The position numbers were made by a program, and so were the translations under genes. A DNA stretch of 64,000 bases from Rhodovarius crocodyli (GTDB lineage: Bacteria > Pseudomonadota > Alphaproteobacteria > Acetobacterales > Acetobacteraceae), in contig NZ_SACL01000003.1 of assembly GCF_004005855.1 (NCBI RefSeq), positions 372,001 through 436,000 of the forward strand, given 5' to 3'. The notes beneath the pieces are model-generated. The model was given only the letters and a program-made list of their open reading frames with translations. It was not told where the DNA came from and did no database searches. Below are positions 42,807-50,866 of the stretch, piece after piece; within the stretch, counting starts at the first letter, position 1, and each line of letters starts with the position of its first letter.

Positions 42807-43754
42807 TCAGGCCCGGGCGAAGGTCACCGTCTCGGCCCCGGCCTCGCCCACCACGCTCCAGACAGTGGCGGGCAGCGGGCCGTCATTGCGGAACCAATGC
42901 GCCTGGCCGGCGGGGGTCTTGAGCAGGTCACGCGGGCCGAGCTCGGTCGTGTAGCTCTGGCCGTTGTCGGTCCAGCCCACGGTCAGCCGGCCTTCCAGCA
43001 CCAGGAAGGCGTCCTCCACCGCGCGGGTATAGGGCTGCACGCCCACGCCGGTGGGGATTTCCCACATCTCCTTGCGGGCGGTGTCGTTCTCCACCCCGCC
43101 CGGCCCGACATAGACCTGGCGGGAGAAGCCGGCGGCGTCCCGGATGCGGGGCTGCTCGTGATGGCGGATGACGTGGCGCGCCATCAGCTGCTGGATGGGG
43201 TGGCTGCCGGCGGGGTCGAAGGGCAGGGTCTTGCCCGGTGCGGCGCCGAAGCTGCGGGCCAGCTCCGCATCCGTGCCCAGCTTGGGGTGATACAGGTAGC
43301 GCGGCGGCAGCGGCTTGCCGACATCGACGGAGATCGACATCAGCACCGGCTCGATGCCGTCGTTGCGGAAGCCGTGGCCGATGTCGCGCGCGTTCAGGAT
43401 CATGTCCTTGGGGCCGAGGCGGACTTCCACCACCTCGCCTTCCTGTTCCCAGCCCACGGTCAGCACGCCGTCGATGATGAGGAAGCTCTCCTCGATTTCA
43501 TGCGCGTGGCAGGCGGCGTATTTGCCGACCGGCTTGTGGATCAGGCTGAGGGTGAAGTGGTCGGGCGGCAGGGTGCCGGGCTCGCCCACCTTGGGGCTGC
43601 CGCCGGCGCCGATATAGCGCATCTGGGCGCGGGCCAGGTCGGGGAAGCCGCGGTTGGACGGGAAGGCATCCCAGTCGAAGAACTTCTGGGTGTGCCGCAC
43701 GGTGTGGCGGCGGAACTCGGCTTCCGTGGCGGAAGCAGGGGCGATGGCGTTCAT
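42807..43754 (-). CDS. Bicupin protein
   Basis: 315 residues from ATG 43754. Two cupin barrels are visible: ACHAHEIEESFLIIDGVLTVGW with GHGFRNDG in the first half, and VQPYTRAVEDAFLVLEGRLTVGW with AGQAHWFRNDG in the second. The first keeps metal-binding His and Glu residues; the second has lost the HxH pair (YTRAVEDAF), so only one site is probably active. Related proteins include dioxygenases of gentisate type and sugar-binding cupins, but no activity can be assigned. Divergent from an IclR gene that probably controls it. Confidence 0.82.
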   Translation of the reverse strand: MNAIAPASATEAEFRRHTVRHTQKFFDWDAFPSNRGFPDLARAQMRYIGAGGSPKVGEPGTLPPDHFTLSLIHKPVGKYAACHAHEIEESFLIIDGVLTVGWEQEGEVVEVRLGPKDMILNARDIGHGFRNDGIEPVLMSISVDVGKPLPPRYLYHPKLGTDAELARSFGAAPGKTLPFDPAGSHPIQQLMARHVIRHHEQPRIRDAAGFSRQVYVGPGGVENDTARKEMWEIPTGVGVQPYTRAVEDAFLVLEGRLTVGWTDNGQSYTTELGPRDLLKTPAGQAHWFRNDGPLPATVWSVVGEAGAETVTFARA

Positions 43755-43827
43755 CGGCGCGTATCCTCGGTAACGGCTGATGCCCGAGCGATAGCGGGGC
43801 GTCGTTGGCGGGCGTATAGGGTGTTTC

Positions 43828-44580
43828 ATGGGCAAAACCGACGCCGAGCAGGACCGCTACCTGGTGCCCGGGCTGATGCGCGGGCTGGCCGCCCTGCAGG
43901 CCTTCTCGGCGGAGCGCCCGACCATGGGCCTGTCCGAGCTCGCGGCGGCATTGGGCACCACGCGCTCGGCCATGTTCCGCATCGCCTACACGCTGACGGA
44001 GCTGGGCTTTCTTCTCCAGGACGGCCGCACCCGCGCCTATTCGCTGGGGCCGGCGGTGCTGAAGCTCGGCTACGGCTACCTGGCCTCGCGCGACCTGCTG
44101 GAAATCGCGCTGCCGGTGCTGGAACGCCTGCGCGACGACACCGGCTGGTCCGCGCATCTGGCGGTGCGTGAGGGGCGGGAGGCGCTGTACCTGCTGCGCG
44201 TGCCCACGCGGCGGGGCATGGCCAGCATCGTGCATGTCGGCAGCCGGCTGCCGGCGGACGCGACCTCGATGGGGCGGGTGCTGCTGGCGGGGATGGAGCC
44301 CGCCGAGCTTGCCGCGCTGTATCGCGACGACCCGCCGAAGGGGGCGAGCCTGGCCACCCTGCAGCGCCGTGCGCGGGCCGATGCGGCGGCGGGCCATGTG
44401 CTGCACCGGGGCGAGTTCGAGCAGGGGCTGGCCAGCATCGCCGCACCCCTGCGCGATGTCGCTGGCCGGGTGGTGGCGGCGATCAACCTGTCGGCGCCCG
44501 GGCTGGACCCCGCGCCGGTGGTGGCCCGGCTGAAGGCCGCGGCGGCCGAGATCTCCCGTGCCGGCGGATGGACGGGGTAG
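43828..44580 (+). CDS. IclR-family transcriptional regulator next to the bicupin gene
   Basis: 250 residues, ATG 43828. Winged helix GLMRGLAALQAFSAERPTMG through ELAAALGTTRSAMFRIAYTL; the ligand domain contains HLAVREGREALYLLRVP, GSRLPADATSMGRVLLAG and FEQGLASIAAPLRD. The 73-base divergent gap to the bicupin gene is the likely control region. The solute-binding protein gene follows by 43 bases and may be co-transcribed. Confidence 0.9.
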   Translation: MGKTDAEQDRYLVPGLMRGLAALQAFSAERPTMGLSELAAALGTTRSAMFRIAYTLTELGFLLQDGRTRAYSLGPAVLKLGYGYLASRDLLEIALPVLERLRDDTGWSAHLAVREGREALYLLRVPTRRGMASIVHVGSRLPADATSMGRVLLAGMEPAELAALYRDDPPKGASLATLQRRARADAAAGHVLHRGEFEQGLASIAAPLRDVAGRVVAAINLSAPGLDPAPVVARLKAAAAEISRAGGWTG

Positions 44581-44623
44581 GGCGCGCGCGCCATGCTGCC
44601 CCCGCAAAAGGGGGAGAATATCC

Positions 44624-45310
44624 ATGACGCTCGCGGTGATGAGCACGCTCGGCATCATGGTGCCGCTGCGCGACAGCATCGGGCCGGATTTCGAGGCGGC
44701 GACGGGCACGGCGCTCGACATCAGCTTCGACCCCACGGCCGTCATCCTGGGGCGCGTCAATGGCGGGCACCGGGCCGATGTGGTGGTGGCCATGGATACG
44801 GCGGTGGACGCGCTGATCGCCGAGGGCGTGCTGCTGGCCGATACCCGCACCGATGTGGCGCGCACCGCGGTCGGCCTGGCCAAGCCCCCCGGCAGCCCCG
44901 CCATCGACATCTCGACGCCTGAGGCCTTCATCCGGGCCCTGCTGGACACGCCGCGCCTGGTCATCTCCGAGGCCGGGGCCAGCGGCATCTATTTCCGCGA
45001 GCTGATCGAGCGGCTGGGCATCCGTGACGCCATCATGGCCAAGGCGCTGGTCATCCCGAAGGGGCTGACGGCGGAGAAGCTGCTGACCGGCGAGGCGACG
45101 CTGGCGGTGCAGCAGATGAGCGAGCTGATGGCCGTGCCCGGCATCGACATGGTGGGCGCCTTCCCGCAGCCGCTGGGCACCTACGCGCCCTTCGTCGCGG
45201 CCGTGTTCGCGGGCAGCGCGCAGCCCGAGACGGCGCAGAACTTCATCTCTCACCTGCTGGGCGAGGGGGCGCGGCGCGCCTTCCTGGCGACGGGGGTGGA
45301 GCCGGCCTAG
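44624..45310 (+). CDS. ModA-like periplasmic-binding-fold protein without signal peptide
   Basis: 228 residues from ATG 44624 with GGGGGAG about 8 bases upstream. The sequence starts directly in the first strand (MTLAVMSTLGIMVPLRDSI), so there is no export signal; the longer frame to 44558 supplies none either. The fold resembles molybdate-type and extracellular binding proteins: ISFDPTAVILGRV, ADVVVAMDTAVDALIAEG, ISEAGASGIYFREL and GTYAPFVAAVFAGSAQPETA. It could be a cytosolic sensor or a mis-localised relative; no permease or ATPase is next to it. Confidence 0.78.
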   Translation: MTLAVMSTLGIMVPLRDSIGPDFEAATGTALDISFDPTAVILGRVNGGHRADVVVAMDTAVDALIAEGVLLADTRTDVARTAVGLAKPPGSPAIDISTPEAFIRALLDTPRLVISEAGASGIYFRELIERLGIRDAIMAKALVIPKGLTAEKLLTGEATLAVQQMSELMAVPGIDMVGAFPQPLGTYAPFVAAVFAGSAQPETAQNFISHLLGEGARRAFLATGVEPA

Positions 45311-45425
45311 CCCAAGGAAAACGCGGGGCAGCCCTTTGCCTCACGCGATCGGATGATGCGCGCCGCCCGGACATCGGCCTAGCTTTCCCACAGAGGCATA
45401 AGCCCCTGGAGGATGATGGTTTCCG

Positions 45426-45965
45426 ATGAGCGCCATGGTCACCGTTCCGATGAAGAAGATGACGCCGCTGCCCCAGCGCACGGCGACCACCTGCTGGTAC
45501 ACCTGCCTCGAGATGATGTTCACCTGGAAGGAGCGCGACCCGGGTGAGATCAAGGACCTGCTGGTGAATGCCGGCATCCTGTGGGACGACGCCTGCAAGA
45601 CCGGCCTCAAGGCCAAGGACTATCAGCGTGCGGCCAAGGCGCTCGGCCTGAAGGCCTGGGGCTCGGGGTCGGGCTGGAGCGGCGCCAACTTCGCTTCCTT
45701 CTGCGCCGCAAGCCCGGTGTGGGTGGCCGGCAACTGGAAGGGCTACAACCACAACGTCGTCGTGATCGGCGCGAGCCGCGACCAGGTGAAGTTCATCGAC
45801 CCCTGGTGGGAGGGCGTGGCCGAGGCATCGATCGAGACCTGGACCGAGAAGCTGTTCTGCCGCGGCACCTCCAAGGAACAGAACGGGGCGGAGCATCACG
45901 CCCACTGGATCGGGTCCGTCATGGCCTGGGGCAGCGCGGTGCCCTGGGGCCTTGTGCCCGAGTGA
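45426..45965 (+). CDS. Papain-like cysteine peptidase, C70/AvrRpt2-like
   Basis: 179 residues, ATG 45426 with GGAGG about 12 bases upstream. Catalytic elements in order: Gln17 and Cys23 in LPQRTATTCWYTCLEMMF, His109 in YNHNVVVIGA and Asp125 in FIDPWW, the Gln-Cys-His-Asp layout of papain-like C39/C70 peptidases. No signal peptide, membrane segment, ABC partner or leader peptide gene is visible, so it is not a bacteriocin exporter. The function is unknown; AvrRpt2 itself is a secreted effector, but no secretion system lies here. Confidence 0.75.
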   Translation: MSAMVTVPMKKMTPLPQRTATTCWYTCLEMMFTWKERDPGEIKDLLVNAGILWDDACKTGLKAKDYQRAAKALGLKAWGSGSGWSGANFASFCAASPVWVAGNWKGYNHNVVVIGASRDQVKFIDPWWEGVAEASIETWTEKLFCRGTSKEQNGAEHHAHWIGSVMAWGSAVPWGLVPE

Positions 45966-45969
45966 ACGG

Positions 45970-45994
45970 CCTGTGCCCGCAATGCGGGCACAGG
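45970..45994. terminator. Strong hairpin after the cysteine peptidase gene
   Basis: CCTGTGCCCGC-AAT-GCGGGCACAGG, an 11-base perfect stem with a 3-base loop, starts 5 bases after the stop codon. Without a U-run it is only terminator-like. It isolates the peptidase gene from the next solute-binding protein gene. Confidence 0.5.
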
Positions 45995-46067
45995 TAAGGC
46001 CGCAGCGCCGGATTATGCCGCATGTCCTGCTTGTCACCTCGGCGCAACGAGAGCAGCTTCCGCGCGC

Positions 46068-46079
46068 GTATACGTATAC
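46068..46079. promoter_or_regulatory. GTATACGTATAC palindrome upstream of a solute-binding protein gene
   Basis: A perfect 12-base palindrome, also a GTATAC direct repeat, starting 24 bases before the start codon and just ahead of the GGAG ribosome-binding site. In this GC-rich sequence such an AT-containing palindrome is a good operator candidate. Confidence 0.4.
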
Positions 46080-46091
46080 AGGAGCAGTCAC

Positions 46092-47684
46092 ATGCAGCGT
46101 CGCGGCATTCTTCAGGCGGCGGGTGCGGGCCTTGCCGGCAGCCTCGCCGGCCCCGCCTCCGTCCGGGCTCAATCGGCGACCACGCTGCGTTTCACGCCGC
46201 AGCAGGATCTGGTCACGCTCGACCCCGTCACCACCACCAGCTACGCCACGCGCAACCACGGCTACATGGTGTTCGACACCCTGTACGGCATGGACAGCAA
46301 CTTCCAGCCCGTGCCGCAGATGGTCGAGGGCCACACGGTCGAGAATGACGGCAAGCTGTGGAACCTGACGCTGCGCCCCGGCCTGAAGTTCCATGACGGT
46401 GAGCCGGTGCGCGCCCGCGACTGCGTGGCCAGCCTGAACCGCTGGTCCAAGCGCGACCCGTTCGGCGGCCTGCTGATGGCCGCGACCGATGAGCTCTCGG
46501 CCCCCGACGACCGCACCATCCGCTTCCGCCTGAAGGCGCCGTTCCCGCTGCTGCCCATGGCGCTCGGCAAGGCCTCCGTGCCGGTCTGCGCCATGATGCC
46601 GGAGCGCCTGGCCAACACCGACCCGTTCCGCCAGGTGACCGAGCTCGTCGGAAGCGGGCCCTTCCGCTACAAGGCGGATGAGCGCGTGCCGGGCTCGCTG
46701 AACGTCTACACCAAGTTCGAGGGCTATGTGCCCCGTTCCAACGGCACGCCGTCCTGGACGGCCGGGCCCAAGGTGGTGCATTTCGACCGTGTCGAATGGC
46801 GCGTGATGCCCGACCCCTCCACCGCGACCAACGCGCTGATCGCCGGTGAGGCCGATTGGCAGGAATACGCCTATCACGACCAGCTGACGCTGCTGCGCCG
46901 CGCGCGCAACGTGCGGGTGGCCACCAACGACCCCACGGGCTTCGTGGCGATGATGCAGGTGAACCACCTGCAGGCGCCCTTCAACAACCCCGCGATCCGT
47001 CGCGCGCTGTGGGGCGGCATCGACCAGACCAGCACCATGCAGGCCCTCGTCGGCACCTCCGACCCCGGGCTGTTCCATGTGCCGCTGGGCTATTTCTGCC
47101 CCGGCACGCCCATGGCCTCGGACGTGGGCCTCGGCGTGCTGACCGGTGCGCGCGACATGGCCAAGGTGAAGCAGGCCGTGATCGACGCCGGCTACAAGGG
47201 TGAGCCGGTGCTGCTGATGGTGCCCTCCACCTCGCAGGGCCTGGCCGTGATGGGCACGGTGGCGGAGGACACGCTGAAGCAGGCGGGTTTCAACGTCGAG
47301 GTCTATGCCGTCGAGTTCAACACCATGCTGCAGCGGCGCAACCGCAAGGGCCCCGTGGCCGATGGCGGCTGGAGCGCCTATGTCACCAACTGGGCCGGCA
47401 TGGACTGGCTGAACCCGGCCATGCACATCGCGCTGCGCGGCGCCGGTGAGGCCGGCTACGCCGGCTGGGCCACCATTCCCCGCCTGGAGGAACTGCGCAC
47501 CGCCTGGTTCAGCGCGCCCGACCAGGCCGCCCAGGCGGCCATCTGCCGCGACATGCAGGAAGTGGGCATGCGCGAGGTGCCCTACTATCCGCTGGGCCAG
47601 TACCTGCAGCCGACGGCCTTCCGCAGCAACATCCAGGGCATCCTGCCGGGCTTCGCGACCTTCTGGAACGTGAAGCGCGGCTGA
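46092..47684 (+). CDS. ABC transporter substrate-binding protein, family 5, upstream of an amidohydrolase gene
   Basis: 530 residues, ATG 46092 with GGAG 7-8 bases before it. The N-terminus MQRRGILQAAGAGLAGSLAG suggests export through Tat or Sec. Motifs: HGYMVFDTLYGMDSNFQ, LTLRPGLKFHDGEPVRARDCV and LVGSGPFRYKADERVPG. It is a paralogue of the protein at 33920 (shared YMVFDTL...MDS, DCVASL.RW, LLMAAT blocks). No transporter membrane genes are adjacent. The downstream M20 amidohydrolase may act on what it binds. Confidence 0.92.
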   Translation: MQRRGILQAAGAGLAGSLAGPASVRAQSATTLRFTPQQDLVTLDPVTTTSYATRNHGYMVFDTLYGMDSNFQPVPQMVEGHTVENDGKLWNLTLRPGLKFHDGEPVRARDCVASLNRWSKRDPFGGLLMAATDELSAPDDRTIRFRLKAPFPLLPMALGKASVPVCAMMPERLANTDPFRQVTELVGSGPFRYKADERVPGSLNVYTKFEGYVPRSNGTPSWTAGPKVVHFDRVEWRVMPDPSTATNALIAGEADWQEYAYHDQLTLLRRARNVRVATNDPTGFVAMMQVNHLQAPFNNPAIRRALWGGIDQTSTMQALVGTSDPGLFHVPLGYFCPGTPMASDVGLGVLTGARDMAKVKQAVIDAGYKGEPVLLMVPSTSQGLAVMGTVAEDTLKQAGFNVEVYAVEFNTMLQRRNRKGPVADGGWSAYVTNWAGMDWLNPAMHIALRGAGEAGYAGWATIPRLEELRTAWFSAPDQAAQAAICRDMQEVGMREVPYYPLGQYLQPTAFRSNIQGILPGFATFWNVKRG

Positions 47685-47690
47685 TTTCCC

Positions 47691-47725
47691 GAAAGCCGCC
47701 GCCGGGTGCACCGGCGGCGGCTTTC
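47691..47725. terminator. 15-base perfect hairpin after the solute-binding protein gene
   Basis: GAAAGCCGCCGCCGG-GTGCA-CCGGCGGCGGCTTTC, a very stable stem between the stop at 47684 and the next gene. No U-tract follows on either strand, so it may be a Rho-assisted terminator or 3'-end stabiliser. Confidence 0.55.
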
Positions 47726-47760
47726 GGCCGATACTGCATTCTCCATCGGGGGAGACACCA

Positions 47761-49365
47761 ATGACTGACACCAACACGGCGCTCCGTGCGACGGCGCTCG
47801 ACTGGATCGCGGCGAATGAGGCCCGGCTCTCGGCCTTCAACAAGCGCATCTGGGACCACGCCGAACCCGCCTGGCGCGAATACAAATCCGTCCGCGACTA
47901 TGTGGAGATCCTGACCGCCGAGGGCTTCTCGGTCGAGGAAGGCTCGGGCGAGATGCCCACGGCCTTCTGCGCCACCTGGAAGCAGGGTGACGGCCCGGTC
48001 CTGGCCGGTTTTTCCGAATACGACGCGGTGCCCGGCAATTCCCAGCAGGTGGTGCCCTATGAGGCCCCGCGCGAGGGGCTGCACCCCTACACCGCCGGCC
48101 ATACGGACCCGCACTCGGTGCTGGGCACGGCCTCGCTGACCGCCTTTCTGGCCGCCAAGGCCGCGATGGAAAAGCACGGCACCGCCGGCACGCTGAAGCT
48201 GTTCGGTGAGCCTGCCGAGAAGGTCTGCGGCAGCAAGCCCATCCACGCCGCCAAGGGCTATTTCGACGATCTGGACGCCTGCGTGGTCTGGCACCCCTGG
48301 CCGCACAACACCGTCACCGGTGAGACCCATTTCGGCGCCTACTGGTCCGCCATCATCACCTTCGAGGCCGACAACCCCGAGGCCTGGATCGACCCCAACC
48401 TGGTGCCGATCGAGGGCGCGCACGCCAATGCCCGCTGCCCGGGTGCGACCGACGCGCTGTGCCTGATGTACACGACCACGAAGTACACCAAGGAGGCGAT
48501 GTTCCCCCACGCCGGGTCCTGGACGCTGAACGAGTACATCCTGGGCGATGCGGGTGCGACCAGCGACAACCTGACGCCGCGCTTCTCCCAGATCCAGTAT
48601 TCCTGGCGCGCCTCCTCGCTCGGCATCCAGGAGCAGATCTGGCGGGTGCTGGCGCAGAACGCGAAGCATGTGGCGGGCATCACGGGCTGCAAGGCCTATG
48701 TCCGCTGGGTGACCAAGACGCGTGTCGGCCTGCCCAACCAGGCGATGACCGACCTGACCTGGAAGAACCTGCAGGCCGTGGGTGCGCCCGTCTATTCCGA
48801 GGAGGCGCGGGAGTTCGGCCGGGCGATCCAGAAGAATCTGGGCGTGGACGCGATGGAGGATCCCTTCATCCCCGAGGTCTCGCGTCTGACCGACCCCGTG
48901 GATTTCGAGGCGCGCCTGCGTGCCGGCCTGCCGAGCTGGCAGAAGCATCTCAGCGCCGACGACTATGTGGAATATTCCTGGCACGCGCCGACCGTGCGCC
49001 TGCTGGCCGCGCGGCCCCGGCTGCGCGCGCCGACCAAGGGCTATTCCTACCCGAACTGGGCCTACAACGCGCTGGGCGGCCACCCCGCGGTGGTGGACCC
49101 CGGCATGTTCGTCGCCGCCAAGACCATGGCGCTGACCCTGCTGGACCTGGCGAGCCTGCCGGAGGCACTGGGCGCCGCCCAGGCCGAGTTCAAGGAACGC
49201 ACCGGCGGCGGCGTGGGCGGTAGCCAGTGGGTGGGCCCGCTGCTGCCGGCCGACTTCGTGCCGCCGGTGGATCTGCGCTGGCCGGAATACGTCACCACCG
49301 CCCGTGGCGAGGAATGGACCTTCCCGACGCCGCTGCATGGCACGGGGGCGGGGGAGCTGATTTAA
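47761..49365 (+). CDS. M20-family amidohydrolase, AbgB-like
   Basis: 534 residues, ATG 47761. Metallopeptidase M20/amidohydrolase features: RIWDHAEPAWREYKSVRDYV near the N-terminus, FSEYDAVPGNSQQ, HTDPHSVLGTASLTAFLAAK with metal ligands, GEPAEKVCGSKPIHAAKGYF and a late HPAVVDPGMFVAAKTMALT. This is the p-aminobenzoyl-glutamate/indole-acetyl-amino-acid hydrolase type that cleaves N-acyl amino acids. No signal peptide. It follows the solute-binding protein at 46092, suggesting uptake and cytosolic cleavage of an N-acyl compound. Confidence 0.88.
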   Translation: MTDTNTALRATALDWIAANEARLSAFNKRIWDHAEPAWREYKSVRDYVEILTAEGFSVEEGSGEMPTAFCATWKQGDGPVLAGFSEYDAVPGNSQQVVPYEAPREGLHPYTAGHTDPHSVLGTASLTAFLAAKAAMEKHGTAGTLKLFGEPAEKVCGSKPIHAAKGYFDDLDACVVWHPWPHNTVTGETHFGAYWSAIITFEADNPEAWIDPNLVPIEGAHANARCPGATDALCLMYTTTKYTKEAMFPHAGSWTLNEYILGDAGATSDNLTPRFSQIQYSWRASSLGIQEQIWRVLAQNAKHVAGITGCKAYVRWVTKTRVGLPNQAMTDLTWKNLQAVGAPVYSEEAREFGRAIQKNLGVDAMEDPFIPEVSRLTDPVDFEARLRAGLPSWQKHLSADDYVEYSWHAPTVRLLAARPRLRAPTKGYSYPNWAYNALGGHPAVVDPGMFVAAKTMALTLLDLASLPEALGAAQAEFKERTGGGVGGSQWVGPLLPADFVPPVDLRWPEYVTTARGEEWTFPTPLHGTGAGELI

Positions 49366-49366
49366 G

Positions 49367-49412
49367 CAGTCAGGGGATTTGCCCCTGACTGGGGGCCGGG
49401 GGCAACGCCCCC
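49367..49412. repeat. Two adjacent palindromes between convergent genes
   Basis: CAGTCAGGGG-ATTTG-CCCCTGACTG (49367-49391) and GGGGGC-AAC-GCCCCC (49398-49412) fill the gap between the amidohydrolase and MarR stops. The TCAGGGG/CCCCTGA module also appears at 33869-33887, indicating a dispersed family. Confidence 0.65.
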
Positions 49413-49416
49413 GCCT

Positions 49417-49857
49417 TCACCGCAGAAACGCCTCCGCGAACTCCATGCTCGCGATCTTCGCCAACGCTTCGCGCAATTCCGCCGCCTCGTCCTTCCCGAA
49501 GGCTTTCTCGAAGCGCTTCTGCGCCTGCTTCCACAGCACGCGGGACTGCGCCAGCCGTTCCTCGCCGGCCTCGGTCAGTGCCACGCGGCGGCCGCGCCGG
49601 TCGGCCGGGTCGGGGGTCACGCGCAGCAGCCCGTCGCGTTCCAGCGGCTTCAGGTTATGCGCCAGCGCCGAGCGGTCCAGCACCAGCGCCGCCGCCAGTT
49701 CCCCCATGCCGGGGCTGCCCAGCCGCGACACCGCGATCAGGATGCTGCGCTGGGTGGATTTCAGCCCGACCGGTGCCAGCACCTGGTCATACAGCTGTGA
49801 CACGCGGCGCGTGGCGCGGCGCAGGGATGTGCCGTTGCAGCGGAGGACGTCTGCCAT
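49417..49857 (-). CDS. MarR-family transcriptional regulator
   Basis: 146 residues, ATG 49857. The winged helix runs KSTQRSILIAVSRLG, MGELAAALVLDRSALAHNLKPLE and the wing VTPDPADRRGRRVALTEAGE. Divergent from the ketopantoate-reductase-type gene; a palindrome in the shared region is the likely binding site. The ligand is unknown. Confidence 0.9.
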   Translation of the reverse strand: MADVLRCNGTSLRRATRRVSQLYDQVLAPVGLKSTQRSILIAVSRLGSPGMGELAAALVLDRSALAHNLKPLERDGLLRVTPDPADRRGRRVALTEAGEERLAQSRVLWKQAQKRFEKAFGKDEAAELREALAKIASMEFAEAFLR

Positions 49858-49859
49858 GA

Positions 49860-49908
49860 TTGACAGGATGGCGATGCGGGCCTTTCATCGCAATAGGGGC
49901 ATATGCCC
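49860..49908 (+). promoter_or_regulatory. Candidate promoter and MarR operator before the reductase gene
   Basis: TTGACA at 49860-49865 is followed, 17 bases on, by a weak TTTCAT (49883-49888). The perfect palindrome GGGCATATGCCC at 49897-49908 lies around the expected transcription start. Typical MarR operators are palindromes of this kind in divergent regions. Confidence 0.45.
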
Positions 49909-49935
49909 ATATCAAGACATGACGGAGAGTATCGG

Positions 49936-50862
49936 ATGCGTCTGCTGGTGGTGGGAGCCGGTGCGACCGGCGGATATTTCGGCGGCCGCCTGGCGGAGGC
50001 CGGCAAGGACGTCACTTTCCTGCTGCGCCCGAAGCGCGCCGCGCAGGTGCGTGAGAAGGGCCTGACCATCCTGGCCACCACCGGCGAGTTCACCGTGAAG
50101 CCGCAGGTCGTCACGGCCGATGCGCTGAAGCCCGAATACGATGCCATCCTGCTGACGGTGAAGGCCTTCGCGCTGGATTCCGCCATGGACGACATGGCCG
50201 CCGCCGTGGGTGCCGGCACGACCATCCTGCCCGTGCTGAACGGCATGCGGCATTTCGACACGCTGGCCGCGCGCTTCGGGGCGGAGAAGGTGGCGGGCAG
50301 CCTGTGCAAGGTCGCGACCACGCTGGATGCCGAGGGCCGCGTGAAGCAGCTCGGCCCCTTCCAGCAGCTGATCTACGGCGAGCATGACGGCAGCGTCTCC
50401 GCCCGCATGCAGGCGCTGGATGCCTTCATGCAGGGCGCCTTCTTCACCGCCACCCTGTCCTCCAACATCCGCCGCGACCTGTGGGAGAAGTGGCTGATGC
50501 TGTCCACGCTGGGCTGCGTCACCTGCCTGATGCGCGGCACGATCGGCGAGATCGAGGCCACCCCCGGCGGCGTCGCCTTCGTCAACGCGGTGTATGAGGA
50601 GATCCTGGCGATCGCCCGTGCCTCCGGCAGCCCCCCGGGCGAGGCCTATGTCGAGGAGACCCGCGCCATGCTGACCAAGAAGGGCTCGGCCTCGGCGTCC
50701 TCCATGTATCGCGACCTGACCGGCGGCCTGCCGATCGAGGCCGACCAGATCGTGGGAGACCTGCTGAAGCGCGCGGGTGAGGCAGGCATCGCCACGCCCA
50801 TGCTGGCGGCCGTCTACAGCCACCTGCGCGTGTATCAGAACCGCATCGAAGCCAAGGCCTGA
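49936..50862 (+). CDS. 2-dehydropantoate 2-reductase family oxidoreductase
   Basis: 308 residues from ATG 49936 with GGAGAG upstream. NADPH-binding MRLLVVGAGATGGYFGG starts the protein, AILLTVKAFALDSAM and VLNGMRHFD follow, and the C-terminal helical domain carries RDLWEKWLMLSTLGCVTCL with the conserved Lys and SASSMYRDLTGGLPIEADQI. PanE reduces ketopantoate in pantothenate synthesis, but many paralogues act on other 2-oxo acids. Location beside a MarR regulator and away from panBC argues for a catabolic paralogue. Confidence 0.88.
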   Translation: MRLLVVGAGATGGYFGGRLAEAGKDVTFLLRPKRAAQVREKGLTILATTGEFTVKPQVVTADALKPEYDAILLTVKAFALDSAMDDMAAAVGAGTTILPVLNGMRHFDTLAARFGAEKVAGSLCKVATTLDAEGRVKQLGPFQQLIYGEHDGSVSARMQALDAFMQGAFFTATLSSNIRRDLWEKWLMLSTLGCVTCLMRGTIGEIEATPGGVAFVNAVYEEILAIARASGSPPGEAYVEETRAMLTKKGSASASSMYRDLTGGLPIEADQIVGDLLKRAGEAGIATPMLAAVYSHLRVYQNRIEAKA

Positions 50863-50866
50863 CGCA

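Noticed and set aside
45243-47885. 880-codon minus-strand frame opposite the peptidase and solute-binding protein genes
   Set aside because: Shadow frame crossing three real genes, with no domain.
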